Notes: generated by a model not told the origin, from the sequence alone. DNA of 64,000 nt from Nocardioides acrostichi (GCF_015319165.1 NZ_JADIVZ010000006.1:1-64000); one strand, 5' to 3'; positions 41,425-50,523 are shown, numbered from the stretch's first letter. Program-made: numbers and translations.

Positions 41425-42318
41425 ATGCCCCACCCCGACCTCGACCCGATCACCCGCACCGCCGACCTCGCCACCGAGTCCGACGGCGCCGCTCCCCTCG
41501 ACGAGGCCGCGCTCATCGCCCTGCGCCGTCACCCCGAGCGGGTGACCGCGTCGGTCGACGACGCCGGGTTCGCGCTGCTCGTGCGCCCGAACGACACCGC
41601 CGACGGCACCGCCACACCCCAGCTGGCGGCCGCCGTGGTGCCCGACGCGCGGCGCCGCGGCGTCGGCGCTCGCCTGGTCGCCGATCTGCTCGACCGCGTC
41701 GACGACACGACACCGCTCCAGGCCTGGTCGCACGCCGACCACCCGGCCGCCGCCCGGCTCGCCGAGCGCCACGGCTTCGCCCGGGTGCGCGAGCTCTGGC
41801 TGATGCGGCGGCCCACCGCCCACCCCCTGCCGGCCCTCGACCTGCCCGACGACGTCCGGATCAGGGGCTACCGGCCCGACGACGAGCAGGCCCTGCTCAC
41901 CGTCAACGCGGCCGCGTTCGCCCACCACCCCGAGCAGGGCGGCATGGATGCTGTCGACCTCGCCGACCGCATGGCCGAGCCATGGTTCGACCCCACCGGC
42001 CTGCTCATCGCCGAGGACGCCGGCAGCGGTGCGCTGCTGGGCTTCCACTGGACCAAGCAGCACGACGCAGCCACCGGCGAGGTGTACGTGGTGGGGGTCT
42101 CGCCTCAGACCCAGGGGCGCGGCCTGGGCCGGCGTCTCACTCTCGCCGGGCTGCACCATCTCGCGGGGCGCGGCGCGACCGAGGTGATCCTCTACGTCGA
42201 GTCCGACAACGGGCCCGCCATCACCGTCTACCGCGATCGCCTCGGCTTCACCCTCGCCCCCAGCGACGTGCACGTGATGTACGAGCGCGGCCCCTCACGT
42301 GAAGGGCGCGTTACCTGA
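41425..42318 (+). CDS. mshD: Mycothiol synthase
   Basis: 297 residues with two tandem GNAT domains. The N-terminal domain has AAVVPDARRRGVGARLVADL and the C-terminal, catalytic domain has VVGVSPQTQGRGLGRRLTLA then LYVESDNGPAITVYRDRLGF. This is the layout of MshD, which acetylates Cys-GlcN-inositol with acetyl-CoA in the last step of mycothiol synthesis. Motifs such as LGFHWTKQHDAATGEVYVVG match MshD closely. The ATG at 41425 is the family start. The next gene downstream is a 27-codon frame, then a terminator. Confidence 0.9.
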   Translation: MPHPDLDPITRTADLATESDGAAPLDEAALIALRRHPERVTASVDDAGFALLVRPNDTADGTATPQLAAAVVPDARRRGVGARLVADLLDRVDDTTPLQAWSHADHPAAARLAERHGFARVRELWLMRRPTAHPLPALDLPDDVRIRGYRPDDEQALLTVNAAAFAHHPEQGGMDAVDLADRMAEPWFDPTGLLIAEDAGSGALLGFHWTKQHDAATGEVYVVGVSPQTQGRGLGRRLTLAGLHHLAGRGATEVILYVESDNGPAITVYRDRLGFTLAPSDVHVMYERGPSREGRVT

Positions 42319-42445
42319 GGAGGTCTCAGGTAACTGTTGCCGACCTGTGGGCCAGACCATATTGAGACCTCACCCCAATGGGGGAAGACTGGGCCGAGGT
42401 CGTGCTCTCGGGCTGTGTGCGACCTGGAATCGGGGAGGTGACCCA

Positions 42446-42529
42446 ATGCTGCGCAGGTTCCGCCGTAAGGTCCGCTGCCGGATGCGACACGGTCAGAACT
42501 GTCCGCACGTCGCGTCGTACCACGGGTAG
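42446..42529 (+). CDS. Short basic Cys-containing ORF with strong ribosome-binding site
   Basis: A 27-codon frame encoding MLRRFRRKVRCRMRHG then QNCPHVASYHG, with eight Arg/Lys in its first thirteen residues, two cysteines and three histidines. CGGGGAGGTG lies 5 bases before the ATG, as strong a site as any in the window. It lies in the 375-base gap between mshD and the YgfZ gene and just before a terminator hairpin. It could be a regulatory peptide, a small basic protein, or chance. No family recognised. Confidence 0.45.
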   Translation: MLRRFRRKVRCRMRHGQNCPHVASYHG

Positions 42530-42611
42530 CGACCGAAGAGGACCACGACGCCGGGTGTGCGGCCCGGCGTCCCCAGCCACACGACGCCACTGCGCGACGT
42601 GAGGAACGCGA

Positions 42612-42650
42612 CGGCCCCCGGGGCGGCTTGAGACTCCCTCCCGGGGGCCG
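42612..42650. terminator. Bidirectional hairpin between mshD region and ygfZ
   Basis: CGGCCCCCGGG (42612-42622) pairs with CCCGGGGGCCG (42640-42650) over 11 bp with a 17-nt loop. It lies between convergent units: mshD plus the short ORF from the left and the YgfZ gene (stop at 42694) from the right, so it may serve both. Confidence 0.7.
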
Positions 42651-42693
42651 CCGCCATGTCTGCCGAGTGAGTCTGGCGAGGGTGTCGCGAGGC

Positions 42694-43659
42694 TCAGCGG
42701 AGTCGGGGACGCACGTGCAGACCGACCTCGGGGTCGACCAGGACCTCCTGCGCGGCAGGCATCGACTCGCCGTCACCGGTGACCTCGAGCGTGACGTCGA
42801 GGGGCACGTTGCGCTTGACCAGGCCGAGCGCGATGGGGCCGAGCTCGTGGTGGCGGGCCGAGGAGCCGACGAAGCCCACCTGCTTCGACGAGGGGCCCGC
42901 ACCCATCAGCAGGGGCGTGCCCGGGGTGGGCAGCCGGTTCTCGGTGCCGTCGAGGTGCAGCAGCGTGAGCCGGCGTGGCGGCCGACCCAGCGTGTGCACG
43001 CGCGCCACCGTCTCCTGCCCGCGATAGCAGCCCTTCTCGAGGTGCACCGCGGGGCCGATCCAGCCCACCTCGTTCGGGATCGTGCGCTCGTCGGTGTCGA
43101 GCCCCAGCCGAGGCTCACCGCGGGCGATGCGCAGCGCCTCGAAGGCCCACATCCCGCAGGCGGGCCCGGCCGCGGCGGCGTAGGCCTCGAGCTCCCCACG
43201 GGGGATCAGCTCCCAGCGGGGTCCGGTGGACGTCGCCCGCCAGGTCGCGGCCAACTCGCCGGTGACGTCGGCGAGCTCCACGCGCGTCATGAACACCATG
43301 CGCTCCAGCCACCCCAGCAGCGCCGCCCCCGCGCCCGGCTCGGTGTGGGCGGTGAACGCGGTGCCGTCGTCGACGCCGGTGAAGGCGTGCTCGACGTGGC
43401 CCTGCGGGCTGAGGACGAGCGCGGAGGTCCACACGCCGGGCTCGAGGCCCTCGAAGTACTGGGTGGTGAGCGAGTGCAGCCAGGTGAGCCGGTCGGGTCC
43501 GCTGACGCGGATCACGTCGCGGTGCGAGTGGTCGACGAAGCCCTCGCCGGAGACCAGGGTGCGCTGCTCGGCGTTGAACGAGCCGTAGTGCGCGGCCACC
43601 GGTGCGTCGAGGCCGTTGCCGGCCACCGCGCCGGGCAGCGTGAGCAGGGGGCTGGTCAT
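42694..43659 (-). CDS. YgfZ/GcvT-like folate-binding Fe-S assembly protein
   Basis: 321 residues of the YgfZ/GcvT fold, starting SPLLTLPGAVAGNGLDAPVA with VIRVSGPDRLTWLHSLTTQ and the diagnostic motif HLEKGCYRGQETVARV (K-G-C-Y-x-G-Q-E). YgfZ binds tetrahydrofolate and helps assembly or repair of some Fe-S enzymes. The ATG overlaps the stop of the upstream Fur-type gene (ATGA, 43656-43659), so the two are co-translated. Length and motif are normal for actinobacteria. Confidence 0.9.
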   Translation of the reverse strand: MTSPLLTLPGAVAGNGLDAPVAAHYGSFNAEQRTLVSGEGFVDHSHRDVIRVSGPDRLTWLHSLTTQYFEGLEPGVWTSALVLSPQGHVEHAFTGVDDGTAFTAHTEPGAGAALLGWLERMVFMTRVELADVTGELAATWRATSTGPRWELIPRGELEAYAAAAGPACGMWAFEALRIARGEPRLGLDTDERTIPNEVGWIGPAVHLEKGCYRGQETVARVHTLGRPPRRLTLLHLDGTENRLPTPGTPLLMGAGPSSKQVGFVGSSARHHELGPIALGLVKRNVPLDVTLEVTGDGESMPAAQEVLVDPEVGLHVRPRLR

Positions 43660-44084
43660 GAAGGATCCTCCGAACAGTCGTGGCAGTGGCCGAACACGGT
43701 GAGGTGCCCGACGTCCGCGGTGAAGCCCTGCTCGGCGAGCACGGCCACGAACGCCTGCGCCTCACCTGCGTCAACAGAGCGGACCCGCTGACACTTCCGG
43801 CACACGAGGTGGAAGTGCTCGTGGTCGGTCACCGAGTGGTAGGTGGGGGCTCGGTCGGAGAGGTGCGTGTGCCGCACCAGGCCGAGCTGTTCGAGCACCT
43901 CGAGGGTGCGGTAGACCGTCGAGGCGTTCACGGCGGACGACGCCTGCCGCACCTCGGCCAGGATCTCCTCGGGGGTGGCATGGCCGAGCCGGTCGACCGC
44001 GCGCAGGATCAACTCGCGCTGGGGCGTGAGCCGATACCCGCTGTTGCGCAGCCGGTCGGCCAGGTCGTCACTCATGCGTGGCAT
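43656..44084 (-). CDS. Fur family transcriptional regulator
   Basis: 142 residues. The DNA-binding domain has NSGYRLTPQRELILRAVDRL and ASTVYRTLEVLEQLGLVRHT. The dimerisation domain has HSVTDHEHFHLVCRKCQRVR and a C-terminal HCHDC with two CxxC pairs that should hold structural zinc. This is a metal- or peroxide-responsive Fur/Zur/PerR-type repressor; the metal cannot be read from sequence. An internal ATG three codons in is also possible. Overlap with the YgfZ gene suggests a link to Fe-S homeostasis. It lies 13 bases after the nitrobindin stop. Confidence 0.88.
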   Translation of the reverse strand: MPRMSDDLADRLRNSGYRLTPQRELILRAVDRLGHATPEEILAEVRQASSAVNASTVYRTLEVLEQLGLVRHTHLSDRAPTYHSVTDHEHFHLVCRKCQRVRSVDAGEAQAFVAVLAEQGFTADVGHLTVFGHCHDCSEDPS

Positions 44085-44097
44085 CCACGGGCGCGAC

Positions 44098-44592
44098 TCA
44101 CGACCGCTGCAGCCGGGCCCACAGGTGGGGCTGGAGCTCCTGGCCCACCGCGGCCATGTCGTAGGCGTAGAGTAGGTCGCCCTCGACGTTGCCGTAGAGC
44201 CGGTGCCCGCCGGTGACCTCCTTGGCGCTCTCGGTGAAGCTCACGCCGGCGGTGTGCAGCTCGACCTTGCCGTCCTCGGCCTGGCCGTACCAGGTCTCGG
44301 AGACACCGCTGGTGTGCACGAGCAGCATCTCGACCTTGCCCGGCTCGGGGCAGCGGAGGAAGCCGGTCTCCTGCGCGGCGTCGCGCACGAATCCACCGTT
44401 CTCGTCGATGATCCAGGAACGGGCGAAGTAGTGGAAGAACGGGCGGCCATCCTGCTGCACCACGACCTCCTGGCCGTAGCTGAACGGCTCGATGGTCGGG
44501 TAGTCGCCGTGGCCGTTGCCGTGCCAGGTGCCCAGCATCCAGGCCAGCGGGCCACAGTTCGCGTGCAGGTTGCTCGGGAGCTCGAAGGGCAT
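44098..44592 (-). CDS. Nitrobindin-like heme-binding FABP-family protein (DUF1794)
   Basis: 164 residues with the nitrobindin start LAWMLGTWHGNGHGDYPTIE (G-x-W-x-G-x-G), beta-barrel strands and the C-terminal QPHLWARLQ that carries a candidate axial His. Bacterial nitrobindins (for example Rv2717c-type) bind ferric heme and can isomerise peroxynitrite to nitrate. Gene order with a Fur regulator and YgfZ downstream on the same strand suggests a short operon related to iron or redox stress. Confidence 0.88.
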   Translation of the reverse strand: MPFELPSNLHANCGPLAWMLGTWHGNGHGDYPTIEPFSYGQEVVVQQDGRPFFHYFARSWIIDENGGFVRDAAQETGFLRCPEPGKVEMLLVHTSGVSETWYGQAEDGKVELHTAGVSFTESAKEVTGGHRLYGNVEGDLLYAYDMAAVGQELQPHLWARLQRS

Positions 44593-44645
44593 GGGGCCAG
44601 CCTAGGCTCCGCCGCCGGAAGGGCCGAACGCGTCGTTGCCTGCAA

Positions 44646-46871
44646 CTATCCGCCGGCACTCGCCCGGCCCGGCCAGCGGCCGTCGGTGGCCTGGTCGACC
44701 GCCTCGCTCAGCAGCGGGGCGAGCTGTTGGCCGAACTGCACCGTGAGGTGGGTGCCGTCGTAGGTCACCGGGGTGTCGCCGACGAATCCGGGGCAGGAGT
44801 CGTCGACGCAGAACCAGGCCAGCGTGTCGAGATAGGTCACGCCGGCGGCCTGCGCGGCGGCGAGCTCGCCGTTCTTGTGATCCTCGTAGAGCTGATCGGG
44901 GCTGCGGGCGCACTGGAGCGGGCCGCCCACGCGGCTCACGCACTCGCGCAGATCCGCGATCGGCGGGGGCGCACCGAGCACCATCACCTCGATGCCGTCG
45001 GGAACCTGCGCCAGGAAGCGGCCCAGCGCATCGCGCGCCACCGACTCCTGGGTGCCACCGATCTCGGATCGCTGCGAGTTCAAAGACTGCTGGCTGGCGT
45101 CGGCGACGATGAGCAGGTCGGGCGGCATCCGGCGCAGGTAGGACTCCACGACCTGGTGGAACGCCGCGCACGCGGGGTAGGCGCTGCCGTCCTCCTCGAT
45201 GTACGACGACAGCACCCACGGGCTGCACTGCGGCAGGGTCAGCTGCTGCACGGCCCAACCGGCGGGCACGAACGCCTTGCGCACGGTGGGCATCCACGAC
45301 CCGGCGACCGAGTCGCCGAACACCGCCACGGTGCGCCGTGCGGTCGGCTTGCCGAAGCGGCACGAGGAGAGGTTGCCGGGGTCGGTCTCCCCGCACCCGT
45401 ACTTCGCCTGCTGCTCCTCCCACGTGGTGTCGGCGATCGACTCGAGCGACGGGTCGAAGGTCGGGAACGCGGTGCGGTCGAGCGCCGCCCGCAGCGCGGC
45501 GGGTTGACCGGTGCCCTGCACGAGGTCGGTGGCGGCCACCGGCGTACCCGGCCCCTGCATCTGGCCCACCACGATCGCGCCCAGCGCGACCACGCCGGCC
45601 ACGCCGGCCCAGCCCCACCGCGGGCTCGGACGCCAGGCCAGCCCGCCCACGGGTCGTCGTCCGGGACGCCGCGAGGTCGGTCGGCGCCGACCCCGCGGCG
45701 CCCTCTTCGCCGTCGGCTTCTTGACGGGCACGGACGGGGCGGCGGCGGCTCGGCGGGCGCGCTCGGTGCGCAGCATCAGCCACGGGGCGCGCCGCATGGG
45801 TCGTTCGACCAGCTCGTAGCCGACCACCGTGAGCAGCACGGACGTCGACAGCGCTGCGACGTAGTAGGCGGGCGAGTCGGTGGCGAAGAACGGCACGAGC
45901 AGCACCTGGACCGGCAGGTGCCAGAGGTAGAGCGAGTAGGACCGGTCGCCGAACCACACCATCACCGGGTTGTGCAGCACCCAGCTCCACGCGGTATCGC
46001 CGTCGAGGCCGCTGATCACGGCGGCGCTCGTGATCGCGACCGGCACCAGCCCCCACGGCGCCGGGAACGGCATCGAGGGTTCGAGGGTGAAGATCGTGAC
46101 CACGAAGACGACGAGGAACACCCACGTGCTGATCTGACGGTAGAGCAGCGGGATGCGGACGAGCCGGGGTGCGGCCACGGCGAGCAGCCCGCCGGCGCCG
46201 AACTCCCAGGCGCGGTCGAACGTGGAGAAGTAGGCCACGGTCGGCTGACTCGCGGAGTGCCACAGCGAGTAACCGAAGCTGAGCACCGTGACCAGTCCGA
46301 GCACCAGGTAGGCCAGGGTCTCCGGCCGCGCCCCGCGCTTGCGTGCCACCACCGCGGCCACGAGCACGAGCAGCGGCCACGCGAGGTAGAACTGCTCCTC
46401 GACCGACAGCGACCAGTAGTGCAGCAGCGGCGAGGCCGCCTGCTGGCTGAAGTAGTCGGTGCCCTCGGCGGCGAAGTGCCAGTTCGCACCGAAGATCGCG
46501 GCCCACAGCGCGTCGACCGCGACGTCGTTGCCGCGGCTGGTCGAGAACACCGCGTAGGTGGCCAGGGTCGTGACCGCGAGCACCAGGAGGGCCATCGGCA
46601 TCAGCCGGCGAGCGCGAGCGAGGTAGAAGACGGCGAAGAACCGCGCGCCGTGGCGGGGCAGCTGCACCAACAGGATGCTGGTGATCAGGTAGCCCGAGAG
46701 CACGAAGAAGAGGTCGAGGGCCGCAAAGACGCCGTGCGGCCAGAGGAAGAGGTGGCCGAGCACGACGCACAGCACGCCGACGCCGCGAACCCCCTGCAGG
46801 TCGACCCGCTGCCCGCTGTAGAGCTGACCGGGGCGCGGGGTGCTGGAGCCCTCCCACGCGCTGGTCGACAT
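44646..46871 (-). CDS. Second OatA-like acyltransferase 3 with SGNH domain
   Basis: 741 residues. The membrane acyltransferase half has VDLQGVRGVGVLCVVLGHLF, FFVLSGYLITSILLVQL and HYWSLSVEEQFYLAWPLLV. A basic cytoplasmic linker (KKPTAKRAPRGRRRPTSRRP) follows, and the extracellular SGNH half has VAVFGDSVAGSWMPTVRK with a final YDGTHLTVQFGQQL that supplies Asp and His. The ATG at 46869-46871 has AGGGA about 6 bases upstream. It resembles the protein at 39222 in architecture only. It probably acetylates a cell-wall polymer. Confidence 0.87.
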   Translation of the reverse strand: MSTSAWEGSSTPRPGQLYSGQRVDLQGVRGVGVLCVVLGHLFLWPHGVFAALDLFFVLSGYLITSILLVQLPRHGARFFAVFYLARARRLMPMALLVLAVTTLATYAVFSTSRGNDVAVDALWAAIFGANWHFAAEGTDYFSQQAASPLLHYWSLSVEEQFYLAWPLLVLVAAVVARKRGARPETLAYLVLGLVTVLSFGYSLWHSASQPTVAYFSTFDRAWEFGAGGLLAVAAPRLVRIPLLYRQISTWVFLVVFVVTIFTLEPSMPFPAPWGLVPVAITSAAVISGLDGDTAWSWVLHNPVMVWFGDRSYSLYLWHLPVQVLLVPFFATDSPAYYVAALSTSVLLTVVGYELVERPMRRAPWLMLRTERARRAAAAPSVPVKKPTAKRAPRGRRRPTSRRPGRRPVGGLAWRPSPRWGWAGVAGVVALGAIVVGQMQGPGTPVAATDLVQGTGQPAALRAALDRTAFPTFDPSLESIADTTWEEQQAKYGCGETDPGNLSSCRFGKPTARRTVAVFGDSVAGSWMPTVRKAFVPAGWAVQQLTLPQCSPWVLSSYIEEDGSAYPACAAFHQVVESYLRRMPPDLLIVADASQQSLNSQRSEIGGTQESVARDALGRFLAQVPDGIEVMVLGAPPPIADLRECVSRVGGPLQCARSPDQLYEDHKNGELAAAQAAGVTYLDTLAWFCVDDSCPGFVGDTPVTYDGTHLTVQFGQQLAPLLSEAVDQATDGRWPGRASAGG

Positions 46872-46954
46872 CGCACGGTCCCTTCCTCGGCGCTTCGCCG
46901 TCATGGCGCGCGAGGATGTCTGGTGCCCCCACGCCGGCCCTTACGGTAACGGCC

Positions 46955-47329
46955 ATGGTGAAGAAACTGGTCATCAAGGCCACGACGGCGCAGAGCGACC
47001 CGGAGCGCACCAACCAGGCGTTCACCGTGGCCGCAGCAGCCGCCGCGGCCGGCGCCGACGTCACGCTCTGGCTCACCGGTGACGCCGCCTGGTACGCCGC
47101 GCCGGAGCGTCCCGAGGGCTGCGGCCCCGACCTCGGACTCCCCCACGCCACCCCCATCGCCGACCTGCTCGCCGCCGTGCTGACGGCCGGCACCGTCGTG
47201 GTCTGCACCCAGTGCGCCGCCCGTCGCGGTCTCACCGAGGCCGACCTCGTCGACGGCGCCACCATCGCCGGCGCCGCCGTCTTCGCCGAGCAGGTGCTCG
47301 CCGACGACGTCCAGGCGTTGGTGTATTGA
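46955..47329 (+). CDS. DsrE-family protein
   Basis: 124 residues with an alpha/beta DsrE-like fold: VKKLVIKATTAQSDPERTNQ, then AAGADVTLWLTGDAAWYAAPE and VVVCTQCAARRGLTEADLVD, and a short C-terminal strand. The C-T-Q-C motif holds the cysteines that act in sulfur relay in related proteins. Role not shown in this organism. It is divergent from the acyltransferase and 84 bases separate the starts. Confidence 0.8.
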   Translation: MVKKLVIKATTAQSDPERTNQAFTVAAAAAAAGADVTLWLTGDAAWYAAPERPEGCGPDLGLPHATPIADLLAAVLTAGTVVVCTQCAARRGLTEADLVDGATIAGAAVFAEQVLADDVQALVY

Positions 47330-47340
47330 GGGGCGGCGCC

Positions 47341-47376
47341 GGGGCGAATTCACCGGACGTCCGGTGAATTCGCCCC
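47341..47376. promoter_or_regulatory. Perfect 36-bp palindrome
   Basis: The left half GGGGCGAATTCACCGGAC (47341-47358) is followed immediately by its exact reverse complement (47359-47376) with no spacer. It lies 12 bases after the DsrE stop and about 140 bases before the coiled-coil gene. It could be an operator for a dimeric regulator or a transcript-ending hairpin. There is no U-tract after it. No match to a known operator is recalled. Confidence 0.7.
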
Positions 47377-47517
47377 TGGGACGATGGAACTCCACCGTCC
47401 CGGGGGCAGAAACGCCGTCCCACCCCGCCTCCGACCCCCGCGACCGATGCGGGACGACGCGGAGCCGCACGGTGGTGTCGGCCTACGCCGACGCTCGGTC
47501 TCGATAGCATCGCGCCG

Positions 47518-50500
47518 ATGACTCAACCCGGGCCGCCCGAGACCCCGCCCACCGGTGATCCCGGGCGGCGCTGGCCCTGGCGTGCTCGCGGCACCTCGCC
47601 CGCCGAGCAGCCGCCCACCCTCGAGGAGCTCGAGGCGCGGCTGGCCGAGCAGGCGGCGGCTGCCGATCGCCTGCTCGGGCTGCGCACCGCGGCCGAGCGG
47701 GCGGCGTCCGAGCAGGCCGCGGAACGGCTCGTCGCCGAGGAGTCGGCGGTCGCCTCTGCGCGAGCGCGGCAGAGCGCCGACGAGACCGCCGCCGAGCAGT
47801 CACGCCAGGCTGCCGAGGCGTACAACGCGCGGGAGGCCGCCGAGCGAGCCGCGGCCGACGCCGTCCGCCTGCGTGAGGAGGCCGAGCAGGCCGCGCAGGA
47901 GGCAGCGCGACTGCGCGAGGAGGCGGAGTCCGCCCTCGCGCGCGCCCACGAGCAGGCCGAGCAGCTCGCCGCGGCCCGCGCCGAGACCGAGGAGCGACTG
48001 GCGCAGTCGCACCGCGCCCGGGAGGCCGCGGAAGCCACGACCGCTGCGCAGGTCGAGAGCGCTCTGACGGCGCAGCAGGCTCGCGAGGGTGCGGAGCGCG
48101 CCGCCGCCGAGCAGGCCGAACAGGCGCAGCAGGCGCACGCCGCCCGGCTGTCGGCCGAGGAGGCGGTGCGCGCCCACGCCGAGGCGGCCACGGCCGCCCA
48201 CTCCGACCGCGAGAACGCCGAGCACGTCGCCCGCGAGGCGGCGGAGGCGGCAGGGGCGGCGCACCGGGCCCACGAGGCCGCCGAGCGCACCGCCTCGGAG
48301 CATGCGGGCGCGCGGGCCGTGGCCGACACCGCGGCGCAGGAGTCCGCCGCGGCCCGCAGTGTCGCCGAGGAGAAGGCCACCGAGCAGGCCCGGCTCGCTG
48401 CCGAGGCCCACGCGGCCCGCGAGGTCGCCGAGCAGGCGGCGCGGGAGCGTGCCGACGAGACGGAGCAGGCGCGGGCGCAGGCCGTGCAGGCCGAGGAGCG
48501 AGCCCGCTTGGTGGGCGAGTTCGCCGAGCAGGCCGCCGAGGATCGCCGGCTGGCCGAGGTGGCCGGCGTGGCGGCGTCCGAGCGCGCCGCCGCGGCCGAC
48601 GACGCGCGCGCCGCCGCCGAGGCGGCGGCCTCCGAGGCCCACGCCGCGCGGGAGCGGGCCGAGCAGGCCGCTCGCGAGCACGCGGACCAGCGCGCGGTCG
48701 CCGACGCCGCGGCCGCCGAGGCGGCTGGCGTGGCCACCGCCGCAGTCGACGAACGGCTGGCTGCCGAGCAGGCGGCCCGCGAGGCCCACGAGCTCGCCGA
48801 GGCCGCGCAGGTGTCGCGTCAGCAGGCCGAGGACGCCGCCCGCGATCGCGCCGCCGAGGCCGGTCAGGCCGCGGCCGCCGAGCACGCCGCACACACGGCG
48901 TCCGCCGCCGCAGCCGACGACGCCTCCGCCGCGCACGCCGCCCGCGAAGCGGCCGAACTGGCCGCCGCCGAGCAGGCCCGGCTGGCCTCCGACGCCCACG
49001 ACGCACGCGCCCTGGCCGACCAAGCTGCGGCGACAGCGGCCGCCTCCGCCGAGGACGCCCACGCGGCCGCCCAGCGCGAGGCCGAGGCCGCCGCCGCCGC
49101 CCACCGGGCCCGAGCCGAGGCCGAGACGGCCGCCGACCACGCGGCCGACTCCGCGCGCGACGCCCACCAGCAGCGCACCCTCGCCGAGGACGCCGGCCGC
49201 GAGCACGCCGCCCAGGCCGCCCAGGCCGCGGCCGCCGAGCACGCCGCGCACACGGCGTCCGCAGCGGCTGCCGACGCCGCCCGTGCCGCGCAGGTCGCCC
49301 GTGAGGCCGCCGAGCAGGCCGCCGCCCAGCAGGCGGGGCTGGCGGCGCAGGCCCACGACCTGCGTGCGGCTGCCGACGAAGCGGCCGCGGAGCAGGCACG
49401 GTCGGCCGCGGAGGCGCACACCGCACGGACCACCGCCGAGCAGGCCGCCACCCACGCCGCCGACGCGCGCGCGGAGGCCGAGGAGTCGGCGACCAGCGCC
49501 GCGGAGCGCGCCTGGGAGGCGCAGGCGCTGCGCGAGCGGGCGGAGGAGGCGGCCCGGGCTCGAGCCGCCGAGGCCGAGGAGGCCGCCGCCAGCGCCGCCG
49601 AGGCGCACGGGCTGGCCGAGCAGCGCGCGACGGCCGCCGTCGAGGCCCACGAGCAGCGGACCGCCGCGGAGGAGGGCGCCGCCGAGCAGTCGCGGCTCGC
49701 CACCCAGGCACACGCCGCGCGGGTCGAGGCCGAGGAGTCGGCCACCGCAGCGCACGCCGCCCGCGAGGCCGCCGAGCACGACGCGCAGGCGCACGCCGAG
49801 GTTGCCGGAGGCGCCGAGAGGCTGCGCGCGGAGGCCGAGCAGCGCACCGCCGAGGTCGAGACCCGGCTGGCCCAGGCGCTCGCCGCCCGCGAGGCCGCCG
49901 AGCAGGCCGCGGCCGAGGCCTTCGCGGCCCGCGCCGAGGCCGAGCGCTCCGCCGCCGATCGGGCCGTCGACCGGCAGAAGGTGGAGGCGTCGATCCGGCA
50001 CCAGGCCGAGCTGGTCGAGGCCGAGATGCGGCAGCGGCTGGACGCCGAGAAGCGCGCCCGCCAGCTCGCCGTCCAACTGGAGCAGGCGCGAGCCGAGCTC
50101 GCCGCCGTGCCCCCGCCGTCACGGTTCTCCGGGCCCATGGCCACCGCCGCCCTCATCCTCGGTCTCGCGCTGCTCGCCGTCGGCGGCTCCATCGCCGCCT
50201 TCGCGTTCGGCGTGCTGTGGGTCGGCATCGTCTGTGCCGTGCTGGCCGTGGTGCTGCTGGTGGTGGCCGACCGACTGCGGCCCTCCGGGGCCCAGGTCAC
50301 GATCGAGGACGACGGCGTCGTCGACATCCGCCACGGCGGCAGCCACCACCGCTTCGACCTCTACGACTCCTCGGTCGCCGTCGAGATGCGTAGCCAGCCC
50401 GGCGCCCGCGGCTGGCAGGTGGTGTTCCCCCGCGACACCCTCTCCCCCGTCGTCATCGACGCCCGGATGGTCGACCCCGAGGTGTTCACCCGCGAGCTAC

Positions 50501-50523
50501 GGCGGTGGCGGCCGGAGCTATGA
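47518..50523 (+). CDS. Large Ala/Glu-rich coiled-coil protein with C-terminal membrane hairpin
   Basis: 1001 residues. After a Pro-rich start (MTQPGPPETPPTGDPG), residues 35-860 are almost continuous coiled coil made of Ala, Glu, Gln and Arg (blocks such as AAREAAELAAAEQARLASD, with AAAAEHAAHTASAAAAD present twice). Two adjacent membrane segments follow (ALILGLALLAVGGSIAAFAF and IVCAVLAVVLLVVADRL, about 875-915), then a soluble C-terminal domain of about 85 residues (VTIEDDGVVDIRHGGSHHRF ... FTRELRRWRPEL) resembling a small PH-like beta domain. Length and layout suggest a membrane-tethered scaffold or tether. No close family is recognised. The ATG at 47518 is the start of the Pro-rich segment. 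Confidence 0.75.
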   Translation: MTQPGPPETPPTGDPGRRWPWRARGTSPAEQPPTLEELEARLAEQAAAADRLLGLRTAAERAASEQAAERLVAEESAVASARARQSADETAAEQSRQAAEAYNAREAAERAAADAVRLREEAEQAAQEAARLREEAESALARAHEQAEQLAAARAETEERLAQSHRAREAAEATTAAQVESALTAQQAREGAERAAAEQAEQAQQAHAARLSAEEAVRAHAEAATAAHSDRENAEHVAREAAEAAGAAHRAHEAAERTASEHAGARAVADTAAQESAAARSVAEEKATEQARLAAEAHAAREVAEQAARERADETEQARAQAVQAEERARLVGEFAEQAAEDRRLAEVAGVAASERAAAADDARAAAEAAASEAHAARERAEQAAREHADQRAVADAAAAEAAGVATAAVDERLAAEQAAREAHELAEAAQVSRQQAEDAARDRAAEAGQAAAAEHAAHTASAAAADDASAAHAAREAAELAAAEQARLASDAHDARALADQAAATAAASAEDAHAAAQREAEAAAAAHRARAEAETAADHAADSARDAHQQRTLAEDAGREHAAQAAQAAAAEHAAHTASAAAADAARAAQVAREAAEQAAAQQAGLAAQAHDLRAAADEAAAEQARSAAEAHTARTTAEQAATHAADARAEAEESATSAAERAWEAQALRERAEEAARARAAEAEEAAASAAEAHGLAEQRATAAVEAHEQRTAAEEGAAEQSRLATQAHAARVEAEESATAAHAAREAAEHDAQAHAEVAGGAERLRAEAEQRTAEVETRLAQALAAREAAEQAAAEAFAARAEAERSAADRAVDRQKVEASIRHQAELVEAEMRQRLDAEKRARQLAVQLEQARAELAAVPPPSRFSGPMATAALILGLALLAVGGSIAAFAFGVLWVGIVCAVLAVVLLVVADRLRPSGAQVTIEDDGVVDIRHGGSHHRFDLYDSSVAVEMRSQPGARGWQVVFPRDTLSPVVIDARMVDPEVFTRELRRWRPEL

